Assembly (NCBI RefSeq): GCF_008119785.1
Contig: NZ_VSFA01000054.1
Span: forward strand, 1-47,488
DNA from: Micromonospora sp. MP36
GTDB taxonomy: Bacteria > Actinomycetota > Actinomycetes > Mycobacteriales > Micromonosporaceae
Length of the DNA: 47,488 nt
Direction of reading: 5' to 3'
The notes beneath the pieces are model-generated. The model did no database searches. It worked only from the letters and a program-made list of their open reading frames with translations, and was not told the DNA's origin. The translations under genes and the position numbers were made by a program. Of the stretch, positions 16,228 through 24,989 are shown piece after piece (positions within the stretch are counted from its first letter, which is position 1; every line of letters begins with the position of its first letter).

Positions 16228-17550
16228 CGTTCCTCCTTGTCGTGAGCGTCGAGAGAAGTTGCCGAAACATCGGGCGGGTCGGCGGCACGTCTCGCGGCGT
16301 CGAGTTGCGCCCGCCATTGGATGCGTTCGGAGATGGCGCGGAGGACCCGGTGGCCGAGGGGTGGGACGTCGGGGTCGGTGGGTTTGGCGAGTTCCCAGGC
16401 GTGCCGGACCGTGTCGGAGCCGGCCGGGGCGGTGGTGGCGTCGGTGGTGACGCCGAGCAGGGCCTTGACCCACTCGCGGCGGTCGGCCCGGTGGTCGGCC
16501 AGGGTTTTGCCGGACCACTGCCGGGAGATGAGGACGCGTCTGCCGCCGATGCCGAGGGTTTCCCGCTTGTGGACCTTGTTCTTGCAGTTGCCCGGCTTCA
16601 ACCCGGGCCGGGCCTTCTTGGGTTGGATGCCGTAGAGGAGCCAGTTGGCGCACCGCTCGGAACACGGCGTGTGCCGCAGCTCGGCCCAGAGCCGTTCGAG
16701 GTGCGCCCGCTGGCGGCCGGTGGTGACCTGGTGGCAGTCGGCGGCTTGCTTGGTGAGGTACTTGGTGATGTAGCCGACGCACCTGTCTGCGTCCTTGGTG
16801 CCGGCGAGGACGCCCTTGGCGTCGACCTGGCTGCCGAAGCGGACGACGTGCGCGGGTTGGGCGTCGGGGTCGGCGTCGACCAGGTCCAGGGCGTCATCCC
16901 AGGACGGGAGGAGCCGGCCCGTGGTGGGGTCGGTGTAGCCGCCGGCGGTCGGGTCCCATTGCGGCGCCCTTCCCGGTTTGTAGATCAGCTTGGTGGCGGG
17001 TGGCCACCACACCTGGTGGTAGGTGGCGGCGGCGACTTGGCGGACGAGGGCGCGGGGGATGGTGCCGCGCATTGCGAAGTGCGCGTGCGGGGCCAGCCGG
17101 CGTTGCGGCTCTACCGCCCCGGCGTATTGGACGTTCCAGCCGACCGCCCGGCGCAGGTTCTGCCAGAACCGATCGAGCAGGCGGGGGAAGTGCACGGCGT
17201 CCCAGGCGGCCCGCCGGTAGTCGTACGTGTCGGGGTCGACCGGGGTCCCGTCGGAGTGGACGCGGCCGTAGGAGTCGAGGGTGAAGGTGAGGAACATCGA
17301 CGGCCGGAACACCTGCCCGCCGTGCCCCTCGAAGGTCCGCCCGATCGTGCGGTTCTCGACGGGCAGGCGGGGCAGGTCCGGGGCGTCCTGCCGCCGCTTG
17401 GTCGAGCGGACCCGGCGCTTGCTGTCGCTGTCCTCCGGGTCCTCGGTGGCGTGCGGTGGTGCGGGGCGGCCTCGGAGTCCTTCGGTGGTGATCTGGGCTT
17501 CCAGCTCTCCGATCGCTTCGTCCAGGTCGGCGACTTGATCCCACTGCGAC
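16224..17550 (-). pseudogene. rep: Replication initiator of AICE type, N-terminus lost
   Basis: Homologous coding runs from about 17550 down to the TGA at 16224. Recognisable parts are a QWDQVADLDEAIGELEAQ helix, RRVRSTKRRQDAPDLPRLPV, then FRPSMFLTFTLDSYGRVH, LAPHAHFAMRGTIPR, YITKYLTKQAADCH and RETLGIGGRRVLISRQWSG. From recall, full-length members begin with a Cys-rich region of roughly 100 residues (CGARxxSKCxxCA type); it is absent here. Between the upstream stop at 17723-17721 and 17312 there is no ATG, GTG or TTG in frame. The only usable start is the GTG at 17312, giving a 362-residue protein with most of the core. Autonomous replication of the element is doubtful. Confidence 0.8.
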
Positions 17551-17645
17551 GCGCGGGCGGCAACAGGCCCGGCGGGTTCTGGGTCGCCGCCGCCGACCCA
17601 CGAGCCGCCGATGAGGCGGTTCTTGGAAGCCGGCCTATCAAGGAG

Positions 17646-17888
17646 GTGACAGCCGCAGCCCTGCTCAGCGACGGTGCCAGCCGCCTCGCTGACCGTTTCG
17701 GTCTGACCGACTGGCCCGGGCTACTGGCGATCCTGCACGATCACGGCCCAGCCGACCTGATCCGCCGCGTCCGTGCCGCAGAAGACTCCGACCTCCAAGG
17801 CAACCGCTGGCCGCGCGGCAAGACCCACGATGACGCAACCGTCGCCTACTGCGCCCGGCTGCTCGACACGCGTCCGTTGCCGAATTGA
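17646..17888 (+). CDS. Small protein of unknown function in the element
   Basis: An 80-residue reading frame with normal amino-acid composition (ASRLADRFGLTDWPGLLAIL, then GPADLIRRVRAAEDSD and a short KTHDDATVAYCARLL helix). I recognise no domain. The GTG at 17646 overlaps the TGA of a short upstream frame ending in RFLEAGLSRR (GTGA), as if it were once the second gene of a coupled pair whose first gene was cut off. AAGGAGG overlaps the start itself, which is poor spacing. The frame stays open upstream, antisense to rep, but that part is a shadow. Confidence 0.5.
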   Translation: MTAAALLSDGASRLADRFGLTDWPGLLAILHDHGPADLIRRVRAAEDSDLQGNRWPRGKTHDDATVAYCARLLDTRPLPN

Positions 17889-18245
17889 CCTCTTAAGGAT
17901 CAAGGCGGCCCGCAAGCGGGCCGCGCCGGCCCGGCCCCGGCCTGCTGGCGACCTCCGGCCGGCATCGGCCGGGCCGGCCGGCCACACTTACGAGTTGCAA
18001 GAGCTCGAAGACCTCGGGGCTCCGCCCCGAACCCCGACCCTCCTCAGAGATGCCGCCGCAGATCACCTCGCCGGGCACCACAAGGGCTACCAGCCTTCCC
18101 GGACGGGGCCAAGGTCGTTCGTCCGGTAGGGCGCTCCACCTTGTCCCCGTCCGGGAAGGCTGGACGGTCTACGACTGCCCGACGAGGAGATCCGCTTCAA
18201 CGGCCAGGAGACCCAAGGAACCGCGAGGCCGCGCGGCGCGGGCAA
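17889..18245. other. Gene-free stretch with GC-rich hairpins
   Basis: No convincing gene. It holds a hairpin at the start (GGCGGCCCGC / GCGGGCCGC), one copy of a dispersed 63-bp repeat, and the CTCGGGGCTCCGCCCCGA hairpin typical of terminators in actinomycete plasmids and elements. Confidence 0.5.
17923..17985 (+). repeat. Dispersed GC-rich repeat, copy inside the element
   Basis: Sixty-three bases matching 19577-19641 except for one substitution and a two-base indel. It contains self-complementary GGCCGGGCCGGCCGGCC at its right end. Confidence 0.75.
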
Positions 18246-18752
18246 CTACCCACCACCGCATCCAACAGCTATATCCAGCACCGACAGTCGTCCCGCCCGG
18301 AACGCCGCCACTTGCTCGGCTGTCAGCTCGTAGTACGACAGGAGCGGATCACTCGTCTTCCAGCGGTTGACGTGCACGAAACATCCGTGCCAACTACCGC
18401 GACCGATCATCTCGACGTCGGGGAAGCCCGGATCACTCGTTGGAGCGCTGATGACGAGCCCAGGTCCCGACACACGGGCAAGGACATTGTCGTCCGGAGG
18501 TCCGACGAAGATCGCGACTGCGGCGCGAACCTCGGCAGGCGCCGTACCAGGATCGATGTAGTCGTGCACTCGCTCGTAACCGCGCACGCTGACCTGGGAC
18601 ACATAGCGTTGAGCCGGGGTCCCAACGGGGTCTCTCAACTTGAGCACGCCGAAGCAGCAGGCGGCGACCGCGACTAACGACAGCAGCCAGGCACGTCGGC
18701 GTCGTGAACGCGCGGGGACGCGTCCGTCGGCGGCATCGGCGGACCCAGGCAC
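18246..18752 (-). CDS. Single-pass membrane protein of unknown function
   Basis: About 168 residues from the GTG at 18752. A basic stretch SRRRRAW precedes one hydrophobic helix (LLSLVAVAACCFGVLKL, about residues 23-39). An outer domain of about 125 residues follows (SQVSVRGYERVHDYIDPGTA, then AAVAIFVGPPDDNVLARVSG) and ends in Gly-Cys-Gly-Gly-Gly. I recognise no family. Longer starts up to 18878 are possible and none has a ribosome site. It lies within the att-bounded element, with codon use a little less biased than the chromosomal neighbours. It may be accessory cargo. Confidence 0.6.
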   Translation of the reverse strand: MPGSADAADGRVPARSRRRRAWLLSLVAVAACCFGVLKLRDPVGTPAQRYVSQVSVRGYERVHDYIDPGTAPAEVRAAVAIFVGPPDDNVLARVSGPGLVISAPTSDPGFPDVEMIGRGSWHGCFVHVNRWKTSDPLLSYYELTAEQVAAFRAGRLSVLDIAVGCGGG

Positions 18753-18986
18753 GACGACACAGTAGGCCAACCGACCCGCGTATGGGTGGGGCGCAAGGTC
18801 AATAGCGCTGGACGGACGGACCATGCTGGGCCGTCCACGGGCCAGTAGCCGCGAGGCCCAGCGGTCACGAGCGGGCACGAGATGCCACGGGAGTGGTCGC
18901 CACGAGCAGGCGTTTGGGGCATCACGACCAGGTGAGCACGCTCTTCCAAACTGACGATCGCGCCGGTCGGGGGAGTGGGACCCCGC

Positions 18987-19247
18987 CTACTCGTCGGTCA
19001 TCGGGTCGAAGTCACCCAGCGTCTCCAGCAACCGGCGGCGAGCAGCCTCAAGGCGCTGCACGTAGTCAGGGCTGAATATGTCGACCAGCGACTTGTCGAG
19101 GGTGCCGCTGATGGTGTGCAGCGCAGACCAGACGGCGCGGTCGTCGACCACCTGAGCGAAGGCCCGCGACGACTCCATGCGCTCAAGCCAATCCGAGAGC
19201 ACCAGCGCCTGGTCGTGGCTCAGTTTGAGGACCACCTCTGCGCTCAT
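18987..19247 (-). CDS. Small helical protein of unknown function
   Basis: Eighty-six residues beginning MSAEVVLKLSHDQALVLSDW, then RAVWSALHTISGTLDKSLVD and a charged helical tail RLEAARRRLLETLGDFDP. It is soluble and acidic. The ATG at 19247 was chosen because upstream codons run back toward the att repeat with no protein-like character. Such short proteins are common passengers in actinomycete elements. No domain is recognised. Last gene before attR. Confidence 0.65.
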   Translation of the reverse strand: MSAEVVLKLSHDQALVLSDWLERMESSRAFAQVVDDRAVWSALHTISGTLDKSLVDIFSPDYVQRLEAARRRLLETLGDFDPMTDE

Positions 19248-19434
19248 CCTGGCAACGTAGCGCAGCCGGATCGACCCACCGCCGATGACCGCCGTTCGGT
19301 CGCGGTCAAAGGCGTGGTGACAGCAGCGGGTGACAGCAACGGCGCTGCACGGGTGAAGACGGCTGAGGACACCAATGGGCGTAGGGACAGGGGTGCAAGC
19401 CGAGAATGAACTGCGCTGGACGGCCTCGCCGAGG

Positions 19435-19477
19435 CTACGGATCAGAAGGTTAGGGGTTCGAGTCCCTTCGGGCGCGC
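19435..19477 (+). repeat. attR: 43-bp direct repeat, chromosomal side
   Basis: Exact copy of 14686-14728. Chromosomal sequence follows directly, and no CCA follows the repeat here, so the uninterrupted tRNA gene would have lacked encoded CCA. Confidence 0.93.
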
Positions 19478-19488
19478 AACACATGGAG

Positions 19489-19526
19489 AAGCCCCCGACC
19501 AGCCGAAATGGCAAGGTCGGGGGCTT
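19489..19526 (+). terminator. Probable original tRNA-Arg terminator
   Basis: A 12-bp stem AAGCCCCCGACC / GGTCGGGGGCTT followed by TCTC, 11 bases beyond attR. Before insertion it would have lain just after the tRNA gene; the element now separates the two. Confidence 0.8.
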
Positions 19527-19576
19527 TCTCGTATCCGTCCGGAGCGGGTTCGGGCGGCTGTGGGAGCCACGCTGGG

Positions 19577-19641
19577 GCGCCGGCCCGGCCCCGGCCTGCT
19601 GTCGACCTCCGGGGCCGGCATCGGCCGGGCCGGCCGGCCAC
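19577..19641 (+). repeat. Dispersed GC-rich repeat, copy outside the element
   Basis: Sixty-five bases, partner of 17923-17985. It lies 100 bases beyond attR, on chromosomal DNA. Confidence 0.75.
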
Positions 19642-19709
19642 GCTGCGGGACAGATCCGAGAGCGTGCCTCCGGCGGGGATCTCCGGCCCCGGGGCTGGAG
19701 GCGCAGGAG

Positions 19710-20354
19710 CTAGGGCTGGCGGTGCCCAAAGACGATCCCCGCTGGGGCACCTTCAACCGAGGTGAGAGTCATCTGTGCCGTAACTGTGAATCCGGCATCG
19801 CGGAGCCAGGCCGCCACTTGGGCAGGCTGGCGACGGTGGACGTACAACTTCATCGGGTGGCCGCCGTAGCCCTGCGTCTTGAGCCGCGACTCGTCCCCGA
19901 CGTGGAAGCCAAGCAGCAGCGGGCCACCGGGACGCAACACCCGCCGAAACTGCGCGAAGACCGAGCCGACCTCGTCGTCGGGGACATGAATCAGCGAGTA
20001 CCAGGCGATGAGGCCGGCGACTGAGGCGTCGGCGAGATCGAGGTCTGTCATGGAGCCCACCTCGAACCTCAGCCTGGGGTAATCACGACGAGCCACATCG
20101 ATCATGCCTGGCGAAAGATCAATCCCAAAGGCATCAACGCCGAGCCCACACAAGAGAGCGGTGATGTGCCCCGGTCCGCAGCCCACGTCGGCGACTGGCC
20201 CGCCGCCGGCGACCTGAACGAGGTCGGCGAACAGAGCCAGAATCGCCCGTTCGTAGGGCAGGTCAGCTAGCAGGCCGGGCACGCGCTCTGCGTAACTGGC
20301 AGCGACTGTGTCGTAGGAGATGCGGGTGTCAGCCAACCAGGTTCCGACTGTCAT
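19710..20354 (-). CDS. Class I SAM-dependent methyltransferase
   Basis: A 214-residue protein starting MTVGTWLADTRISYDTVAAS, a usual N-terminus for small-molecule methyltransferases. Motif I is VADVGCGPGHITALL, motif II FGIDLSPGMIDVARRDYP, and the post-motifs SMTDLDLADASVAGLIAWYS and RRVLRPGGPLLLGFHVG are clear. The substrate is unknown. The ATG at 20354 starts the conserved part; the upstream extension is not family-like. It is a single gene between the element and the two-component system, and may be related to drug or metabolite modification, but nothing proves it. Confidence 0.9.
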   Translation of the reverse strand: MTVGTWLADTRISYDTVAASYAERVPGLLADLPYERAILALFADLVQVAGGGPVADVGCGPGHITALLCGLGVDAFGIDLSPGMIDVARRDYPRLRFEVGSMTDLDLADASVAGLIAWYSLIHVPDDEVGSVFAQFRRVLRPGGPLLLGFHVGDESRLKTQGYGGHPMKLYVHRRQPAQVAAWLRDAGFTVTAQMTLTSVEGAPAGIVFGHRQP

Positions 20355-20516
20355 GACCAAACACGCTAAATCAGCGAACAGACGGGCCATCCACAGCTGA
20401 CAGTGTGGGAGCCACCGGGGCGGACTGAACCGGACGTGACGGCGCAGCCCGGAATGCGCCGCGACGGCCACAGCATCTGCCGTCCCGGCCCAGCCCGCGC
20501 AGCCCGGCTCGGACGT

Positions 20517-21161
20517 TCAGGCGTTGAGGTACGCCAGGACCGCGCGGACCCGGCGGTGAGCGTCGTCGGCCGGCGGCAGGTCGAGCTTGGCGAAGATGTT
20601 CGTGATGTGCTTCTCCACCGACACGGGCGCCAGGACCAGCGCCGCGCAGATCGCGGAGTTCGACAGGCCCTGTGCCATCAGGTGCAGCACCTCCCGCTCG
20701 CGCGGGGTGAGCCCCTCAATGCCGTGCTTGCGGCTGCTCCGGGTGAACAACTGCCGGACCACCTCGGGGTCCAGCACCGTCCCACCCTCGGCGACCCGCT
20801 CGACGGCGTCGAGGAAGTCGTCCAGGGCGGTGACACGGTCCTTGAGCAGGTAACCGACGCCACCCCGCCCGTCGGCGAGCAGGTCCGTGGCGTAGGCCCG
20901 CTCGACGTACTGCGACACGATGAGGACCTTGGCGTCCCGGTCGGCGGAGCGCAGCCGCAGTGCCGCCCGGAGACCCTCGTCACGGAAGCCGGGTGGCAGC
21001 CGGACGTCGACGATCGACAGGTCCGGCCGGTGCTGTTCGACCGCGGCGACAAGCGCGTCAGCGGAGTCGACCGCCGCCACGACGGTGTGGCCGGTATCGG
21101 TGAGCAGGCGGATCATGCCTTCCCGGAGCAGGAGGAGGTCTTCGGCGATCACGATGCGCAT
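20517..21161 (-). CDS. NarL/LuxR-family response regulator
   Basis: A 214-residue regulator. The receiver domain has acidic pocket Glu7-Asp8, phospho-acceptor Asp52 (SIVDVRLPP) and the conserved Lys in YLLKDRV. The C-terminal LuxR-type helix-turn-helix is LTPREREVLHLMAQGLSNSA, then KHITNIFAKLDL. The start overlaps the end of the kinase gene by 13 bases, so they are cotranslated. It is the natural partner of the upstream kinase. The nearby FtsX-type exporter is the likely target, and a 24-bp palindrome upstream of that transporter is a candidate binding site. Confidence 0.93.
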   Translation of the reverse strand: MRIVIAEDLLLLREGMIRLLTDTGHTVVAAVDSADALVAAVEQHRPDLSIVDVRLPPGFRDEGLRAALRLRSADRDAKVLIVSQYVERAYATDLLADGRGGVGYLLKDRVTALDDFLDAVERVAEGGTVLDPEVVRQLFTRSSRKHGIEGLTPREREVLHLMAQGLSNSAICAALVLAPVSVEKHITNIFAKLDLPPADDAHRRVRAVLAYLNA

Positions 21162-22381
21162 GGCAGCTCCGCGTGCAGGACGGTGGGCCCGCCGGGCGGG
21201 CTGGACAGGGTGAGGGCGCCGTCGAGGGCCTCGACGCGGCGACGCAGGCCGTCGATGCCGGCACCGTGCGGGTCCGCGCCGCCGCGGCCGTTGTCGGTCA
21301 CCGCGACGTTGACGGTGCCCCCGGTACGCCGGACGTCGACGACGCCGGACGTCGCACCGGAGTGCTTCGCGGCGTTGGTGAGGCCCTCGGCGACGACGAA
21401 GTACGCCGCCGACTCCACCGCGGCCGGATACCGCTGGTCGGTGTCGCCGCGCAGCTCGACGGCGAACGGACTGTCGCCGGCGAGGGCGGCGAGCGCGGCG
21501 TGCAGGCCGCGGTCGGTGAGGATCGGTGGGTGGATGCCGCGGACGAGGCGGCGCAGCTCGGCGAGGGCGTCGTCGAGCTGGCGGCGGGCGAGCGCGACGT
21601 CGGGTTCGGCGTCGCCGTTCGTACGCAGCTTCCGCGCGGCCAGGGCGAGCGTCATCCCGGCGGCGACGATGCGGGCCTGCGCGCCGTCGTGCAGGTCGCG
21701 TTCGATGCGGCGCAGCTCGGCGGCCTGGGCATCGACGACCCGCCGGCGGGTCTGCGCCAGGTGCTCGGCCTGCTCCACCAGCCGGCGATGTTCGCCGGGA
21801 GCCAGCAGGGCGCGGGACAGCCGGGCCGGGCCGGCGGCGAGCGTGCCGATCAGCCACGCCACCAGCGGGAGGAGCAGCAGGCCGAGCACGGCGAGTCCGA
21901 TGCGGCCCGGGGTGGTGGTCATGAGCGGCCGCATCGGGAACGGCGCGCGCGGGTTCGGTACCGCCCACGCCCATGCCGGCGCGACGATCGCGGCCAGGTC
22001 GACGACCGCGACGACGACGCCGGCGATACCGGTGACGAGCCCGACCGGCAGCAGCAGGACCAGCCAGGCGACATCCCGCCAGGTCGCCGGCTGGGCGGCG
22101 ACGGCGACGACCCGGCGTTTGATGGTGTCGCCGGTGACCGGCACGTACGGCGCGGGGATGGGCGTGCCGAGCACCCAGCTGGCCCGCCGCCGTTCGACCC
22201 CTGCGAACGTGCGGGTGACCCGGGCAGCGCCGAGGAACGCGGGACCGCCGAGGTGGGTGACAGACAGCAGGACGACGACCAGGGTGGCGGCGAGACTCCA
22301 GGCGAAGCCGGCGGCGCCCGCGAGCGGGCCGGTGGCCAGGTAGGCCAGTGCCGCACCGCTTCTCATGATCGTCTTGCCCAT
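21149..22381 (-). CDS. HisKA_3-type sensor histidine kinase
   Basis: A 410-residue membrane kinase. The N-terminal half has about five hydrophobic helices (FAWSLAATLVVVLLSVTHL, DVAWLVLLLPVGLVTGIAG, IGLAVLGLLLLPLVAWLIG) with a sensor-like fold shared by kinases next to ABC exporters. The dimerisation helix carries the phospho-accepting His in RRIERDLHDGAQARI. The ATPase domain has the N box EGLTNAAKHSG and G box DNGRGGADPHGAGIDGLRRR. The ATG at 22381 was chosen; a Met five codons later is possible. It is separated from the transporter operon by a strong terminator, so it has its own promoter. Confidence 0.93.
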   Translation of the reverse strand: MGKTIMRSGAALAYLATGPLAGAAGFAWSLAATLVVVLLSVTHLGGPAFLGAARVTRTFAGVERRRASWVLGTPIPAPYVPVTGDTIKRRVVAVAAQPATWRDVAWLVLLLPVGLVTGIAGVVVAVVDLAAIVAPAWAWAVPNPRAPFPMRPLMTTTPGRIGLAVLGLLLLPLVAWLIGTLAAGPARLSRALLAPGEHRRLVEQAEHLAQTRRRVVDAQAAELRRIERDLHDGAQARIVAAGMTLALAARKLRTNGDAEPDVALARRQLDDALAELRRLVRGIHPPILTDRGLHAALAALAGDSPFAVELRGDTDQRYPAAVESAAYFVVAEGLTNAAKHSGATSGVVDVRRTGGTVNVAVTDNGRGGADPHGAGIDGLRRRVEALDGALTLSSPPGGPTVLHAELPCAS

Positions 22382-22438
22382 CGCCGCCGATGTTAGCGGT
22401 GGCACCCGGCACTCCCTCCGTCGTGAGCGGACCGCGGT

Positions 22439-22466
22439 GCGGTGGCACCCGTCCGGGTGCCACCGC
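22439..22466 (-). terminator. Terminator of the ABC exporter operon
   Basis: A perfect 13-bp stem GCGGTGGCACCCG / CGGGTGCCACCGC with a TC loop, 13 bases beyond the permease stop. A partial copy of the left arm occurs at about 22394. Confidence 0.88.
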
Positions 22467-22478
22467 AGTACCGCACGG

Positions 22479-24989
22479 TCAGACCTGTGTCGCGAGGCTG
22501 CGTCGGCGCACCATCAGCCGCGTCGGCAGGACACCGGCGAGCAGCCCGAGGGCGGCAACGCCGCCGACCATCACCGCGTGCGTGCCGGGCTCGACGATCC
22601 ACCGCAGGACCCCGTCCTGGGCGGCGCTGAACGCGCCCACCACGATCCCGGTCACCGCCGAGCCGAGCAACAGCCCGACGATGACGGTCACGAGGGCCTC
22701 GCCGCCGGCGAGCCGCTGCAGCTGCCGGGCCGTCGCGCCGACGAGACGCAGGTCGGCGTACTCGCGGCGGCGCGCCGCCGCGGCGATCGCGAACGTGTTG
22801 ACCACGGCGATCGCGGTGAACCCGAGCGAGATCACGACCATCAGCTCCCATGCGCCCTGCTGGTTCGACGCGTCACCGGCCGGTGCGGCGTCGAGCGCCG
22901 GCACGAGCCGCAGCGCCGGGAACTCGGCGTGGATCCGCTCGGCCGTGCCCGGGGCGTACCGCAGGCCGACCGTGCGGACCAGGCCCCGCGGGTCGTGCGC
23001 CGCCACCAACCCGGCCGGGAGCACGAGCTCGCCGAAGCCGCGCGCCCGTCCGTACACCATGGAGAGCCGCAGCTGGACCTGTTTCCCGTCGGGCAACCAG
23101 AGCGGAACCCGGTCACCGATCCGCCAGCCGTACTGCCGGACGAGCGCCGCGCTGGCGGCGAACCCGTCGGCGGTGAGCGCCCCCGCGCGGACGTCGAGGT
23201 CGAGCGCGGTGTCCGGGCCGCCGACGAGGAGGCCCTGAGCCGGGTAGTCCTCCGGCTTGCCGCCCTGCGCGACGATCACCCGGGTCGGTAGCTGCGCCGC
23301 CACACCGGTCACGCCCGGCACGTCGGCCAGGCGGCGCGCCGTGTCCAGCGGCAGGCCGCCGTCGCCGGTCACCTGCGCGGTCGCGGGCGCCTCGCGGGCC
23401 ACCTGCTCCTGCCCCGTGAGCCGGCTGAGCAGGGCGCTGTTGAGCAGCATCACGGTGTTGATCGCGAACATGAGCACGAGCGGGACGGCGACCGCGGCGA
23501 CCCGACGGTGCTCGGTGCGGGCGATGAGCCCGCCGAGGCCGAACGGTCGAGCGACGACGGCGGCCAGCAGCCGCACGAGGAGCGGCCCGACGGCGGCGAC
23601 CGCACACAGCAGCAGGGCGGAGGACACGAAGCTCATCCCCATGCCGAGCGGGCCGTCCAGCGGCACGAACGAGAGCACCCCGACCGCGCCGGCCGCCGTG
23701 ACCAGCGCGACGAGCGCCCGCACGAAGGTTCCGCTGGCCGGTGCGGTGGCCGTCTCCACGAGCGCCTGCGTCGGCGCGATGCGTACCGCCCGCCGCCCGG
23801 CGATGCGGGCCGCGACGAACGTGACCAGGACGCCGGCCACCGCCGCGAGCAACAGCACCGGCACGTTGACCCGCACCGTGAACTGCGCCGGAACCGCGCC
23901 GAGGGTCATGAACCGCGCGGCGACGACCTCGGCGAAGAGCACGCCGAGCGGTGCCGCCGGCAGCGCGGCGAACCCCGCGAGCACCGCGCTCTCCACGCCC
24001 AGCAGCCGCCGCAGCTGTCCGGGCGTGGCACCGATCGCGCGCAGCAGTGCCAGCTCGCGCAGCCGCTGTCGCACGCTCAGCGTCACGGTGCCGGTGAGCA
24101 CGAACACGGCCGCGAACGCGGTGATGCCGATGACGAACCCGAAGATCGAGATCGGGCCGATGTAGTCGGGCAGCGCGCCGGGCAGGTCGGCCCGCACCCG
24201 GTCGTCCCCGGCGAGGACCTGTGCGTCCCCCGCGACGGCGTGGACCCTGGCGCGCAGCGCCGCCACGTCGGTGCCCGGCGCGCCGAAGACGCCGACGGCG
24301 GTCGGCCCGGCGAGACCGGACACCGCGGCGACGTCGCCGTCGGCGAGAAACAGTGCGCCCTGCGCCGGCAGGCCGTCCCGGCCGGCCGGCGCGGCGATGC
24401 CGCTCACCCGCAGCGTCCGCGTCCCGGTCCGGGTGGTGACCCGCAGCTCGTCACCGACGCGGACGCCACCGCGGGCGGCCACGTCGGCGTCGAGCACGAC
24501 CTCACCGGTGCCGGGCGGACGGCCGGTCCTCATCGTGTACGGGGTGAGCGTCGCCGACACCCAGCCGTGGCCGATGACGGGCGCGTCGTCAGCCCCCCGC
24601 AGTGCGCGGCCGTCCCGGGCCGTGACCTGGACGGGGAACGCGGCGTCGGCGACCACCCCGGCGACCCCGGGGACCGCGGCGATCCGGCCGGCGAGGTCCG
24701 CCGGCAACGTGCCGGCACCGGTCAGCCGCTCGCTCTTCACCTTCCGCTTGACCTTGCTCTTGCCCTCCTTCTTCTGCTTGGTCGTCACCGTCTCGAGGCT
24801 GATCTCCCGGTCACCCGCCACGGCGAGGGTGGTGGCGGCGAACCGGTCCGCCGGCGGCTCGGCGATGAGGACGGAGTACAGCAGCAGGCCGCCGCCGGCG
24901 AGCAACGCAACGGCGAGGACCGTGGCGAGGAACGTGCCGACGTACGCGCCGCGGTGCCGGCGCAGGGTGGCGATCGCGAGCCGGATCAT
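22479..24989 (-). CDS. FtsX/MacB-type ABC transporter permease
   Basis: An 836-residue permease with the double-FtsX layout. An N-terminal helix (VGTFLATVLAVALLAGGGLLL type) precedes a large outer domain. A three-helix FtsX core follows at about 275-400 (VFVLTGTVTLSVRQRLRELA, the coupling region ALLRAIGATPGQLRRLLGVE), then a middle helix set, a second outer domain, and a final FtsX core (LVGATARQLQRLAGGEALVT). Such permeases couple ATP hydrolysis to export or removal of lipids, peptides or antibiotics in the outer leaflet. Its ATG overlaps the stop of the ATPase gene (ATGA). A Lys-rich patch KKEGKSKVKRKVKSE in the first outer domain is unusual. Confidence 0.93.
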   Translation of the reverse strand: MIRLAIATLRRHRGAYVGTFLATVLAVALLAGGGLLLYSVLIAEPPADRFAATTLAVAGDREISLETVTTKQKKEGKSKVKRKVKSERLTGAGTLPADLAGRIAAVPGVAGVVADAAFPVQVTARDGRALRGADDAPVIGHGWVSATLTPYTMRTGRPPGTGEVVLDADVAARGGVRVGDELRVTTRTGTRTLRVSGIAAPAGRDGLPAQGALFLADGDVAAVSGLAGPTAVGVFGAPGTDVAALRARVHAVAGDAQVLAGDDRVRADLPGALPDYIGPISIFGFVIGITAFAAVFVLTGTVTLSVRQRLRELALLRAIGATPGQLRRLLGVESAVLAGFAALPAAPLGVLFAEVVAARFMTLGAVPAQFTVRVNVPVLLLAAVAGVLVTFVAARIAGRRAVRIAPTQALVETATAPASGTFVRALVALVTAAGAVGVLSFVPLDGPLGMGMSFVSSALLLCAVAAVGPLLVRLLAAVVARPFGLGGLIARTEHRRVAAVAVPLVLMFAINTVMLLNSALLSRLTGQEQVAREAPATAQVTGDGGLPLDTARRLADVPGVTGVAAQLPTRVIVAQGGKPEDYPAQGLLVGGPDTALDLDVRAGALTADGFAASAALVRQYGWRIGDRVPLWLPDGKQVQLRLSMVYGRARGFGELVLPAGLVAAHDPRGLVRTVGLRYAPGTAERIHAEFPALRLVPALDAAPAGDASNQQGAWELMVVISLGFTAIAVVNTFAIAAAARRREYADLRLVGATARQLQRLAGGEALVTVIVGLLLGSAVTGIVVGAFSAAQDGVLRWIVEPGTHAVMVGGVAALGLLAGVLPTRLMVRRRSLATQV

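Larger units (their letters stand above)
14686..19477. mobile_element. Decayed AICE-like integrative element in tRNA-Arg
   Basis: A 4.8-kb insertion bounded by perfect 43-bp direct repeats, the left one being the 3' end of the tRNA-Arg gene. It carries rep-xis-int in the order and spacing typical of actinomycete integrative elements of the pSAM2/SLP1 style. There is no FtsK/Tra transfer gene and no Spd genes, and Rep lacks its N-terminus. It is therefore probably unable to transfer by itself. Excision may still work, since int and xis look intact. Confidence 0.88.

Noticed and set aside
16242..17888. A 548-codon open frame on the plus strand
   Set aside because: It is the antisense shadow of rep; composition is Gly/Val/Arg-rich with no domain. 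Only its end (from 17646) looks like a protein.
20517..22463. A 648-codon minus-strand frame joining the kinase region to the response regulator
   Set aside because: The first two thirds are an out-of-frame reading of the histidine kinase; only the part from 21161 is the real response regulator.
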